49,285 bases of DNA from Hydrogenobacter sp. (lineage in GTDB: Bacteria > Aquificota > Aquificia > Aquificales > Aquificaceae), in contig JAGDVY010000039.1 of NCBI GenBank assembly GCA_023255875.1, positions 1 to 49,285 on the forward strand. Reading direction: 5' to 3'. The notes beneath the pieces are model-generated. The model saw only the letters and a program-made list of their open reading frames with translations. It was not told the DNA's origin and did no database searches. The translations under genes and the position numbers were made by a program. Shown here piece by piece: positions 42,161 through 49,285 of the stretch; within the stretch, counting starts at the first letter, position 1, and each line of letters opens with the position of its first letter.

Positions 42161-42646
42161 TTAGTTATCTATCTTCTTTATCATTCTTATCCAGTAATTG
42201 AACCTGTCTTTGCTTTCAAAACCAAGAGATTTGTAAAAGTTTATAGCGGGATAGTTCTCTTCTCCTACCCAAAGTTCAGCGGTATCTAATCCTCTGCTTT
42301 TGAAGTACTCAAGGGCTTTTTCTATAAGAGCTTTTCCCACACCTTTATTTCTGTATTCGGGAAGTATGACTATCTCGTGAATGGCTCCTACTACCTTACC
42401 TTCCCTTTTGCTAAACCAATTTCCATCGCTGGCTACAAAACCAACGATCCTGCCATTATGCTTTGCTACAAATATACCTGCTATATCCCTTCTAAAGAGC
42501 CAGTTTAGATAAGCCAGCACATCATCCATGTGAGTGTAAGAGTACTCCTCAAGTCCTTTGTATCCTTCCAGATAGATGTGTGCAAGCTCCTGTATGTCCT
42601 TTTCTGAAGCCTTTTCTATGGAAAACTCTATAGCTTGTTTCTTCAT
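42161..42646 (-). CDS. GNAT N-acetyltransferase
   Basis: The 161-aa protein has the GNAT acetyl-CoA loop in LPEYRNKGVGKALIEKAL (about 95-112) and the C-terminal AINFYKSLGFE found in RimI-like enzymes. The acceptor is unknown. Its start overlaps the lolA stop by 4 nt and its stop lies 4 nt before the PLD-HerA gene, so the three are translated together. Confidence 0.9.
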   Translation of the reverse strand: MKKQAIEFSIEKASEKDIQELAHIYLEGYKGLEEYSYTHMDDVLAYLNWLFRRDIAGIFVAKHNGRIVGFVASDGNWFSKREGKVVGAIHEIVILPEYRNKGVGKALIEKALEYFKSRGLDTAELWVGEENYPAINFYKSLGFESKDRFNYWIRMIKKIDN

Positions 42647-43245
42647 AACTTCTTAACCTTTACACCTTGCGGTATTTTTATCTTAAATAGGTCCTCTGAA
42701 GGCGAAAAGTTACTGGTCATACTCAAAAACTCTACAGTAGTGGTTGTTCCTTCTTTATCCTCAATCTTTATGGACTTTATGTTGTTTTCTACATCAAGCT
42801 CCACATAAACCCTGTAAAACTCATCATCTTTGAGTTTAGGCTTTAGTACCAAAGTGGTGTTTTTACCGTTTTTTATCTCTCCCATCTGCTGAAACACCTC
42901 ACTTATTGGTTTGGACAGTAGAAAAAGGGCTTCTATCACCGCAGATCTATTGTTCTCTACTCTGTCCAAAATGGCGCTTTTTTCCTGCGGATAGTAGATG
43001 AGTATATTCCTGCCATCAGACACTATGAGCATGCGCTCAGGCTGTTCGTACTCTATTCTGAACTTTCCTCCTTTTTGGGCGTAGAAAAAGCCTTTAGAGA
43101 TGTCTGGTTTGGGATACCAAGAGTAAGATACCTTCTGCACAAAGGATACCTTGATGGTTTTAGTCTCCTCAAGCTTTTTTTCCAAGAGTTGCAAAGTCTG
43201 TGCCAAAGATAATAGAGGAAGGAGCAACATTAAAAAGTATCTCAT
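42643..43245 (-). CDS. lolA: outer-membrane lipoprotein carrier LolA-like protein
   Basis: The 200-aa protein has a signal peptide (MRYFLMLLLPLLSLA) and the LolA fold pattern: VSFVQKVSYSWYPKPDISKGFFYAQKGGKFRIEYEQPE, then LIVSDGRNILIYYPQ. LolA shuttles lipoproteins across the periplasm. The C-terminal part is more divergent than in proteobacteria. It overlaps the neighbouring genes by 4 nt on both sides. Confidence 0.85.
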   Translation of the reverse strand: MRYFLMLLLPLLSLAQTLQLLEKKLEETKTIKVSFVQKVSYSWYPKPDISKGFFYAQKGGKFRIEYEQPERMLIVSDGRNILIYYPQEKSAILDRVENNRSAVIEALFLLSKPISEVFQQMGEIKNGKNTTLVLKPKLKDDEFYRVYVELDVENNIKSIKIEDKEGTTTTVEFLSMTSNFSPSEDLFKIKIPQGVKVKKL

Positions 43246-44309
43246 AGCATGTGAAACCTCCTCAAAAAGGATAAGATAAGCTCATACCATACAATGACCA
43301 TATCCCAGTCTATGGCTTCTACGCTATCGTAAAGGGTATTTCTTATAATGAAAGGGTAAGAGCTCAAAAAAAGGGTCTGCACACCTTTTCTTTTGAAGGG
43401 TATGTGATCACCTTTGGCATGGCTTGTGCTAACAAAAGGTATGTCCATTCTCATTCCTTGAAGATGTTTAAGAAACATCTCCATAATGCGCTCACCATTG
43501 TATCCTTCTGCATCTTTGTATATAACTGCGGGATTGTGCCACCCTATAGCATCTAAGTTTATACAGTAGTATGTGTGCTTTAGACCTTTACTAACATGGT
43601 AATTGGAACCTTCAAGCCCCAGCTCCTTTGCGTCAGTGATGAGAAACCTTATCCTGTAAGGCAGACGGAAGTTTTTCTTCAGTTCATCCGCTAAAAAAAG
43701 AAGCAATATAAAACCTACTCCATCTACTGCACCAAACACTTCTGGCATAGTGTCCATGTGCGCCACCAAGTATATAGTAGGTCCTTTCCCTAACTCAAAA
43801 ACTATGTTGCTACAGAGAATCTTCTCTTTCTTAGTTTTTACCGTAAGCTTTACATAGGCATCCTCTATACGCTGAGCGTCCTCAAGCTTTACATTTACAA
43901 AGGGGATGCCTTTTCCACTTACACTACCATAGTAGTAAGTGTTGAAATTAGCCATGTACGTAATACAAGCATGTGCTTTATTTATACGATGGTGCTCTTC
44001 TTCTGATACTCTGACAAGAGCAATATCTCCTTCTATGGGCTCTCTTTTTACATAACCTTCATAAACTCCGCTGGGGCTTCCTATGTAAGGAACTCCAAAA
44101 ATTACTGTATCATCTATTTCTATACTTGCTTCTATTGGCATGAACCTCTCTATATAAAAGAACTCCTCAGAATAGCTTATGCCTCTAGATCTTAGCCACT
44201 TCTTTATAACTCTTTTAGCTGTAGTGTTTCCTTCGCCTCCAGATAGTCTGTTTAATCTTAAAACCTCGTCTGCTAAACGCTTTAGTTCCTCAAGAGTTTC
44301 ACTTCTCAT
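43242..44309 (-). CDS. M28-family metallopeptidase-like protein
   Basis: The 355-aa protein has a core with the M28 zinc ligands: His184 (VAHMDTMPE), Asp196 (FGAVDGVG), Glu229 (DAKELGLEGS), Asp253 (NLDAIGW) and His302 (KGDHIPF). The EE pair of active aminopeptidases reads Lys228-Glu229. The catalytic base position is therefore changed and activity should be tested. A region around 60-165 may be an inserted lid/PA-like domain. No signal peptide is seen. It overlaps ilvE by 11 nt. Confidence 0.8.
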   Translation of the reverse strand: MRSETLEELKRLADEVLRLNRLSGGEGNTTAKRVIKKWLRSRGISYSEEFFYIERFMPIEASIEIDDTVIFGVPYIGSPSGVYEGYVKREPIEGDIALVRVSEEEHHRINKAHACITYMANFNTYYYGSVSGKGIPFVNVKLEDAQRIEDAYVKLTVKTKKEKILCSNIVFELGKGPTIYLVAHMDTMPEVFGAVDGVGFILLLFLADELKKNFRLPYRIRFLITDAKELGLEGSNYHVSKGLKHTYYCINLDAIGWHNPAVIYKDAEGYNGERIMEMFLKHLQGMRMDIPFVSTSHAKGDHIPFKRKGVQTLFLSSYPFIIRNTLYDSVEAIDWDMVIVWYELILSFLRRFHML

Positions 44310-45216
44310 AAACAGGAGTAAGCCATACCTTGTACCTTTCTATATTACCTCTGACCGCATTAAAGTAAATCTCTTGGAGCTCTCTTGTTATGACTCCCAC
44401 CTCTCCAGTTCCCACTTTTCTGTTGTCCACCTCTATTATAGGTGTTACCTCTGCTGCAGTGCCAGTCATGAAAAGCTCGTCTGCCATATAGAGCTCACTT
44501 CTAGCAACAGGTCTTTCTTCCACCTCTATCAAAAGCTCCTTTTTGAGAAGTTTTATAACCGCACTTCTTGTAATACCCTCAAGTATGTGTTCTGAGTACG
44601 AAGGAGTTATTGCCTTTTTCCCTCTTATGAGGAATATGTTTTCTCCTGAGCCTTCCGCAATAAATCCGTGTTGGTTGAGCATTATAGCCTCATCGTATCC
44701 ACTAAGAAGTGCCTCAGTTTTTGCAAGAGCGCTATTAACATAAGCACCTGCTACCTTCCACCTTGAAGGTATGGAGTTATCGTCGTTTCTCCTCCAAGAA
44801 GAGACCTTTACCCTTATACCTCTTGAAGTGTCCAAATACCTACCAAAGTTGTAGGTGTATATGGCAATATCAGGCGTAAAGCCAATTAGCTTGGGTGTAA
44901 GCGCAAGGTCCTTGAAGTAAGCTATAGGTCTTATGTAAACATCCCATCTTATCTCGCTTTTTCTGAGAATTTCTTTAGTGATCTCTATAAGCTCATCTAC
45001 TGTGTAGGGAAGTTCCATAAACATGGCTTTTGCGTTCCTCAGGAGTCTTTCATAGTGCTCACGGGCAAAAAGTATGTACAACTGCTGTTCTTTTTCGTTC
45101 CAGTAAGCTCTTATGCCTTCAAAAACCGCAGTGCCATAGTGAAACGAGTTGGTCTTTATGTTTATTTTTGCATCTTCAACAGGGATGATCTTTCCTTCAA
45201 AAAAGGCGTATTCCAT
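44299..45216 (-). CDS. ilvE: branched-chain amino acid aminotransferase
   Basis: This 305-aa fold-type IV PLP enzyme has the Schiff-base Lys154 (SRWKVAGAYVNS), EGSGENIFLIRG and the ITRSAVIKLL and GTAAEVTPI motifs typical of IlvE. It makes valine, leucine and isoleucine from their 2-oxoacids. No Shine-Dalgarno precedes the ATG; TATAAT (45225-45230, minus strand) lies 8 nt upstream, so the mRNA is probably leaderless. It heads the five-gene operon down to the PLD-HerA gene. Confidence 0.96.
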   Translation of the reverse strand: MEYAFFEGKIIPVEDAKINIKTNSFHYGTAVFEGIRAYWNEKEQQLYILFAREHYERLLRNAKAMFMELPYTVDELIEITKEILRKSEIRWDVYIRPIAYFKDLALTPKLIGFTPDIAIYTYNFGRYLDTSRGIRVKVSSWRRNDDNSIPSRWKVAGAYVNSALAKTEALLSGYDEAIMLNQHGFIAEGSGENIFLIRGKKAITPSYSEHILEGITRSAVIKLLKKELLIEVEERPVARSELYMADELFMTGTAAEVTPIIEVDNRKVGTGEVGVITRELQEIYFNAVRGNIERYKVWLTPVYEK

Positions 45217-45254
45217 GAAGCTTTATTATAATATATTGCTACAGGAGGTAGGAA
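45217..45254. promoter_or_regulatory. overlapping divergent ilvE/hpf promoters
   Basis: The sequence ATTATAAT at 45225-45232 gives TATAAT on both strands: 45225-45230 for ilvE (8 nt from its ATG) and 45227-45232 for hpf. hpf has a strong ribosome site (AGGAGG at 45243-45248), ilvE none. The two -10 boxes overlap, so only one promoter can be occupied at a time. Confidence 0.6.
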
Positions 45255-45857
45255 ATGAATATAGAATTCATAGGAAAAGGTATTGAATGGACAGAAGCTA
45301 TGAAAAGCTTTGTAGAAGGCAAATTAGAAAGGTTATCAAGGTTCTTAAAGGAAGCGGAAGAGGATCAAGTGGAAGTGGTGGTTACCCTTTCTACCACAAG
45401 AGCAAAACAAAAGGATTTTGCGGGAGATAGCAGACCTACTTTTTACAGAGTAGATATAGACATGTACCTCAAAACTTGGGGTGGTGGCAGTGTCCACGCA
45501 TGGGAAGAAGATGTGGATGTGTTTTCTGCGCTTGATAGAGTTATGGATGAAGTGGAAAGGCAGATCATAAAGTTAAAACAGCGCAGACACGAGATAAGAA
45601 GGAGAGCAGCAAAGCTGAAGGAGGAAATGCTAACTGCAGAACTCACACCTTCTGAAGAAAGGGAGCTCCCTCCTGTAATAGAGGAAGAGCTTGTTATAGA
45701 AAAACCCATGAGTCTTGAGGATGCCATCTTTGAGTTAAAGGAAACAGGTGTATATTTCCTTCCTTTTGTTGATGTAGCAACGGGTACTCTTAGGATACTT
45801 TATAGAAAAAGGGGAGGAAACCTTGGTGTTATAAACACCAAGTGCAAGATGTTCTGA
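45255..45857 (+). CDS. hpf: ribosome hibernation promoting factor, long form
   Basis: The 200-aa protein has the N-terminal HPF/YfiA ribosome-binding domain (about 1-110), a charged linker, and a C-terminal dimerisation domain (about 148-198; MSLEDAIFELKETGVYFLPF). Long HPF joins two 70S ribosomes into inactive 100S particles in stationary phase. It ends exactly where the convergent lipoprotein gene ends, with no spacer. Confidence 0.95.
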   Translation: MNIEFIGKGIEWTEAMKSFVEGKLERLSRFLKEAEEDQVEVVVTLSTTRAKQKDFAGDSRPTFYRVDIDMYLKTWGGGSVHAWEEDVDVFSALDRVMDEVERQIIKLKQRRHEIRRRAAKLKEEMLTAELTPSEERELPPVIEEELVIEKPMSLEDAIFELKETGVYFLPFVDVATGTLRILYRKRGGNLGVINTKCKMF

Positions 45858-46247
45858 TCAGGGGCAAACTTCTTTTTCCTCTACTTTTACGAGCTTACCA
45901 TTTTGGTAGTAGTTGGTCTTTACTATCTTGCAGTTTCCTCTTGATGCTACTGGCTCTGCATAAACCCTTTCTCTTCCATCTTCGGACCTGTATTCCACAG
46001 GTCTGTTATTCATAGCAGCTTCCCTTGATGCCCTTGCAGCTATTTCTGTTATAGTTCCTCCTATAACCGCACCAAGCACACCACCTATAACAGCTCCTCT
46101 CCATCTATTTTCCTTATCTATAAGTGCTCCTGCTATAGCACCTCCTGCAGCACCAACTCCGGCTCCTTGATAAGTCTTCTCTGAGGTCACCTGTCCACAG
46201 CTCACCGCAAAGATGACTGGAACCATAAATAGAGCTATCTTTTTCAT
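45858..46247 (-). CDS. glycine-zipper lipoprotein (17-kDa antigen/SlyB-like)
   Basis: The 129-aa protein has a lipoprotein signal with lipobox AVSC (Cys17) and a glycine zipper (GAGVGAAGGAIAGALI, then GAVIGGVLGAVIGGTI, about 29-66) forming a two-helix membrane hairpin. A short C-terminal tail ends with GKLVKVEEKEVC. Such proteins sit in the outer membrane and stabilise the envelope. Cys104 and Cys128 may pair. Ribosome site AGGAGGTACGGAT is clear. Confidence 0.85.
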   Translation of the reverse strand: MKKIALFMVPVIFAVSCGQVTSEKTYQGAGVGAAGGAIAGALIDKENRWRGAVIGGVLGAVIGGTITEIAARASREAAMNNRPVEYRSEDGRERVYAEPVASRGNCKIVKTNYYQNGKLVKVEEKEVCP

Positions 46248-46276
46248 ATCCGTACCTCCTGCTTTTTTTTACCTAA

Positions 46277-47014
46277 TTACCTAATATAACCTCTTGAATC
46301 TAAAAATTTCATGAAAATTTCAAGGGAAGTAAGTTCTTTTTCTCCAAGTCCGTTGTGAAGGCACTTTGTGAAATACTCAACAAGTTCCTCCCAATCAAAA
46401 CCCTCTATCTGTAGCTTTTTTTGCATAAGGTCATTGAAGAAAGATTCCTTTGATAAACTGCATAGCTCACCTATCCTTTGAGCAAGCCATGTAGGTGCAT
46501 CTCTTCTTACTATGAAAAGGGCAAAGACAAAGGGTAGCTTGTGTTTTTTGTACCACTCATATCCAAGGTCATAAATGTAGGGAAATGTACCTTTCTTCTT
46601 TTCTAGTAATGCTTCATCACCTATAAGCAAAAGACAGTCTGCACTCTCTCTGTCTTCTGTGTAGATGGGGTTTATACGGTAAATCTCCTCTAGCACATAA
46701 ATGCTAAGGTATCTTGAGGTTATAGAGTTGGGTGTGAGATACACCTTTTTGACCTGCGCAATGGGTACTTGGGAAAAGAGCAACACAGAGCAGACATATT
46801 CTTTGGAAGATATGGAAATGTCAGGCACATAGGTATATATATGGGGATTCATAAGATACTCCACGGAAGAAACTATTCCTGCTTGTATGTCTCCTCTCCT
46901 TAGCATAAGCGCAAGTTCAGAGGGATGTCCATATACGAGCTGAATGTTTGAATCTTCCCATTTGTAAAAAAGGGGCAGGGTGTTTAGGTAAGCTACTCTC
47001 CCAACTTTTATCAT
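46277..47014 (-). CDS. mqnA: chorismate dehydratase (futalosine menaquinone pathway)
   Basis: The 245-aa periplasmic-binding-like fold enzyme starts KVGRVAYLNTLPLF and contains LLLIGDEALLE and DLGYEWYKKHKLPFVFALF, the blocks typical of MqnA. It converts chorismate to 3-enolpyruvyl-benzoate, the first step of menaquinone synthesis by the futalosine route. It overlaps trpD by 4 nt; both enzymes draw on chorismate-derived metabolites. Confidence 0.95.
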   Translation of the reverse strand: MIKVGRVAYLNTLPLFYKWEDSNIQLVYGHPSELALMLRRGDIQAGIVSSVEYLMNPHIYTYVPDISISSKEYVCSVLLFSQVPIAQVKKVYLTPNSITSRYLSIYVLEEIYRINPIYTEDRESADCLLLIGDEALLEKKKGTFPYIYDLGYEWYKKHKLPFVFALFIVRRDAPTWLAQRIGELCSLSKESFFNDLMQKKLQIEGFDWEELVEYFTKCLHNGLGEKELTSLEIFMKFLDSRGYIR

Positions 47015-48027
47015 AACTTTTGGGATAACTCTATGAACTTTGTGAGCTTCTCGTAAGCCTTACCACTGTGTATAGACTCCTTTGCCACCTCCAGAGCGGT
47101 TCTTTTGTCTTGTGTAATACCAGAGGCTATAAGACCAAACATAGCATTCAAAAGCACCATGTAGTAGGCAGGAGATTCTTCTCCTTTAAGAACGGACATA
47201 GCAACTTTTGCGCTCTCTTCTACACCCGATACGCACACAGAACTCAAGGGATATCTTTTAAATCCTACGTCTTCTGGTACAAACTCGTAAAGTATAACTT
47301 CTCCATCTTCTCTTAGGTGTGCTACTTTGGTGGCAGAGGATATGGAAACTTCATCTATTCCGTCTTTACCATGCACCACTATAGCACTTTTACATCCAAG
47401 ACCTTTAAGAGCGTGAGCTATTTTATCAACAAGCCTTTCGGAAAAAACTCCAAGTAGTTGTCTTTTGGCACCTGCTGGATTGGAAAGAGGACCCACCAAG
47501 TTAAACACTGAACGCACACCTACCTCCCTCCTTGGACCTAAAACTCTTTTCATAGCGGGATGAAAGATGGGTGCAAACATAAAGCCTATACCAAGATCCT
47601 CTATCATATTAGCCACTTTTTCTGGTGAAAGGTCTATCTTTGCTCCCATATATTCCAGCAGATCTGCGCTTCCACTTTTTGAGGAAACTGATCTGTTGCC
47701 GTGTTTGGCTACTCTTACACCTGCACCTGCAAGCACAAAGGCTGTAATGGTGGATACATTAAAAGTTCCCTGCATATCCCCACCAGTACCACAAGTGTCC
47801 ACAAGCTCTTCGGGTCTTGAAACAATAACTTTTGTAGCTAACTCTCTAAAGACTTCTGCGGAACCTTCAATCTCTTCTATGCTTTCTCCTTTCATCTTGG
47901 TGGCTATGATAAAGGCACCTATCTGTGCATCTGTGGCTCTTCCCTCCACTATATCCCTTATGGTGGTCTTTATCTCTTCTTTAGTGAGGTTCTCAAAGTT
48001 GGACAGTTTATAAAGTATTTCCCTCAT
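47011..48027 (-). CDS. trpD: anthranilate phosphoribosyltransferase
   Basis: This 338-aa enzyme joins anthranilate to PRPP. It has the PRPP loop VDTCGTGGDMQGTFNVST (about 77-94) and KHGNRSVSSKSGSADLLE (about 108-125), both diagnostic. It starts 7 nt downstream of tRNA-Asp on the same strand, so tRNA and enzyme are probably cotranscribed with mqnA. Confidence 0.97.
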   Translation of the reverse strand: MREILYKLSNFENLTKEEIKTTIRDIVEGRATDAQIGAFIIATKMKGESIEEIEGSAEVFRELATKVIVSRPEELVDTCGTGGDMQGTFNVSTITAFVLAGAGVRVAKHGNRSVSSKSGSADLLEYMGAKIDLSPEKVANMIEDLGIGFMFAPIFHPAMKRVLGPRREVGVRSVFNLVGPLSNPAGAKRQLLGVFSERLVDKIAHALKGLGCKSAIVVHGKDGIDEVSISSATKVAHLREDGEVILYEFVPEDVGFKRYPLSSVCVSGVEESAKVAMSVLKGEESPAYYMVLLNAMFGLIASGITQDKRTALEVAKESIHSGKAYEKLTKFIELSQKL

Positions 48028-48034
48028 AGCAAGG

Positions 48035-48112
48035 TGGCGGAGCCGACGGGATTTGAACCCGCGACCTCCGGCTTGACAGGCCGGCGTTCTGACCGGGCTG
48101 AACTACGGCTCC
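48035..48112 (-). tRNA. tRNA-Asp (GTC), CCA encoded
   Basis: The minus strand forms acceptor GGAGCCG/CGGCTCC, anticodon arm CCGGC-CTGTCAA-GCCGG with anticodon GTC, and T arm CGGG-TTCAAAT-CCCG. The 3' CCA is encoded, unlike the other two tRNA genes in the window. Confidence 0.95.
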
Positions 48113-48130
48113 TTACCAATATTTATTATA

Positions 48131-48645
48131 TCATCTTTTGAAGATTTTTAAAAGTAGGTACAAAGAAGAAGCACCAAAACCCAAGAGCCCTACAAAAAAG
48201 AGATAGGGTCTTGTTCCTTCAAGAAAGTCCTCTTTGCCCAGAGCCTTTTTAGATTCTGGTTTCCACAGTATTTGTTTATTTTCTTTTGTACTCTAAAGAG
48301 CCTTACCCATGAGTTTGGAGACCATGTATTAGCCAGAATTAAACAACAGGATGTAAAAAAGCCCAAAAGAGTGTTCTGTTAAGAGATGGATTTGCCTCCT
48401 GGATAATACCCAAAAGACAGAGGTATCATTTGAAACACATAGTAGTTACTAAGGGGACAAGCATAATAACCCACATGATGTGATTTACTAGAATGCCAAA
48501 GACCGCAAGAGGTACTTTCTCTTCTAGGTGTTCTTTCCTCCAAGCTATGTAATTGGGTATCCAATAAAAAAAATAGGGGAGTTACAGAACCAACAAGCAG
48601 AAGGGTAGCACCTATATAGAAAAAAGATATTCTTATTGCTGTCAT
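48131..48645 (-). pseudogene. multi-pass membrane protein, broken by frameshifts
   Basis: The minus strand starts at ATG 48645 after a GAAGGA site and reads MTAIRISFFYIGATLLLVGS as a membrane helix. It then continues in another frame as FYWIPNYIAWRKEHLEEKV and PLAVFGILVNHIMWVIMLV, up to a stop. After further fragments (LLFNSG, MVSKLMGKAL) the last frame reads WKPESKKALGKEDFLEGTR and a final helix PYLFFVGLLGFGASSLYLLL, ending at 48131. Together this is a ~170-residue membrane protein with three to four helices that has several frameshifts. I do not recognise the family. It lies 9 nt after the hemerythrin gene and was probably in its operon. Confidence 0.7.
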
Positions 48646-48654
48646 AATCCTTCA

Positions 48655-49056
48655 TCATATCAATCCCTTTTCTTTTGCATAAATCCCATACTTTTTGTCC
48701 GTTCTAGCAATGTGGTTATACAACCATCCCCATGCATAAGATAGAGCCTCTCTAAAAGCTTTTGGGTCTCCTTTTTCCACGTATGGAGCTAGGTTTTGAA
48801 TCTCTCTGCGAAAAATTTCGTGCACTTTTTTATGACTTTCCAGCTCAGGATAGCCTATCTTTTCCATAAACTTTTCTTCTTCAGATAGGTGATATTCTGT
48901 GTAAGCCAAAAGTTCGTCTTTGAAAAGCTTCATGGCTTCTTCTTTTCTACCCTCTTTTAAGAGCTCGTAGGTATTATTTAACAGTTCTACCAATCTCATA
49001 TGCTGTTGATCCATTTCTTCTACATGCGTGATTAGATCATCAGCAAACTCTATCAT
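48655..49056 (-). CDS. bacteriohemerythrin
   Basis: The 133-aa four-helix protein has the di-iron ligands of hemerythrins: His11 (THVEEMD), His19 with the QQH motif, Glu/His in YTEYHLSEEEKFME, His in SHKKVH and the last His-x4-Asp in YNHIARTDKKYG. It binds O2 reversibly and may buffer or deliver oxygen in a microaerophile. The start is chosen at MIEFADD, preceded by AAAGGAGGAGTAAAC. A second ATG at 49077 also has its own AAAGGAGG, so two start sites are possible. Confidence 0.95.
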   Translation of the reverse strand: MIEFADDLITHVEEMDQQHMRLVELLNNTYELLKEGRKEEAMKLFKDELLAYTEYHLSEEEKFMEKIGYPELESHKKVHEIFRREIQNLAPYVEKGDPKAFREALSYAWGWLYNHIARTDKKYGIYAKEKGLI

Positions 49057-49133
49057 GTTTACTCCTCCTTTCACCATGTTAGACCTCCTTTATAAAAAGA
49101 ATTTATAGTGCTATAAAAAAATTTATATTGCCA

Positions 49134-49202
49134 CTACCTTTTGTCAAGAGTTGTTACAAGTCCTTCCAAAACTGTCAGAGGAAACAAAGAACCTTTCTTC
49201 AT
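49134..49202 (-). CDS. possible 22-aa leader peptide upstream of bacteriohemerythrin
   Basis: A 22-codon frame (MKKGSLFPLTVLEGLVTTLDK plus Arg) begins 6 nt after a strong GGAGGAGGT site and ends 57 nt before the first hemerythrin start. The ribosome site is as good as those of real genes in the window. It may be a leader peptide or a small protein; a chance frame cannot be excluded. Confidence 0.35.
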   Translation of the reverse strand: MKKGSLFPLTVLEGLVTTLDKR

Positions 49203-49285
49203 CCTTGTACCTCCTCCGCTGATGTTATTTTAGGGACGGTGTGTTAAAAAATCGTTAAGGGTCAGAGTAAAAGCTTGGGCTCGTA

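Noticed and set aside
48379-48645. An 88-aa frame as a real small membrane protein
   Set aside because: After the first helix the composition becomes unlike a protein while the neighbouring frame continues as a membrane sequence; it is part of a frameshifted gene.

Overview
The window looks like a piece of chromosome from a thermophilic, chemolithoautotrophic member of the Aquificaceae (Hydrogenobacter/Thermocrinis/Aquifex type). This is an inference from gene content. The thioredoxin-like [2Fe-2S] ferredoxin has cysteines at 9, 22, 55 and 59, as in Aquifex. There is a TtuA/TtuB pair for the thermophile tRNA modification 2-thioribothymidine-54, a short topoisomerase I without zinc fingers, the futalosine-pathway enzyme MqnA, a cytochrome bd-like oxidase homologue with a fused cytochrome c, and remnants of sulfide oxidation genes. 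The genes are packed tightly, with many 1-26 nt overlaps, and several 3' ends overlap their convergent neighbour.

Layout. 1-2.7 kb: superoxide dismutase, a CopD/PuuD-like membrane protein facing a decayed PCu(A)C copper chaperone, then rpsP-khpA-tRNA-Arg. 2.8-5.0 kb: efp-accB-osmC-trpA. 5.1-5.6 kb: a four-repeat CRISPR array without cas genes and its probable leader. 5.7-9.7 kb: rlpA, then modA-TOBE-modB-modC (molybdate/tungstate uptake), preceded by a broken HTH/periplasmic-binding-like regulator. 9.7-13.4 kb: divergent miaA/ffh, a TPR lipoprotein and an EAL phosphodiesterase. 13.5-17.4 kb: ferredoxin facing the operon fabG-topA-ADP-ribosylglycohydrolase-hfq. 17.5-19.8 kb: a D-2-hydroxyacid dehydrogenase, then two ruined genes (flavocytochrome c sulfide dehydrogenase flavoprotein and Rieske protein). 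19.8-22.3 kb: rplT-pheS-ttuB-ttuA. 22.3-25.5 kb: response regulator, histidine kinase and MFS-like protein, with a split GNAT-like gene. 25.6-28.3 kb: two CydA-superfamily-like membrane proteins, one carrying a C-terminal cytochrome c. 28.6-38.1 kb: tRNA-Ser, then nuoG-tkt-mnmE-rho-holA-hisB-MFS. 38.1-40.2 kb: DUF2325-argH-archaemetzincin homologue. 40.3-45.2 kb: ilvE-M28 peptidase-lolA-GNAT-(PLD/HerA fusion). 45.2-49.3 kb: hpf, a lipoprotein, tRNA-Asp-trpD-mqnA, a decayed membrane gene and bacteriohemerythrin.

Three themes link the genes. First, redox and energy metabolism: bd-like oxidase, NuoG, ferredoxin, menaquinone synthesis, Mo uptake and O2/superoxide handling. Second, at least five and probably six genes are recently decayed, among them sulfide oxidation, copper delivery and Mo-regulation genes, which suggests loss of those capacities or replacement elsewhere in the genome. 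Third, regulation: a 14-bp motif ATGAT-N4-ATCAT (FNR/CRP-like architecture) recurs in four intergenic regions, and several genes have a -10 box only 7-9 nt from the start codon with no Shine-Dalgarno, implying leaderless mRNAs.

The best candidates for undescribed systems are the single-chain PLD nuclease-HerA ATPase (40291-42156), the two-subunit bd-like/cytochrome c complex (25626-28338) and the shared ATGAT-N4-ATCAT regulon.
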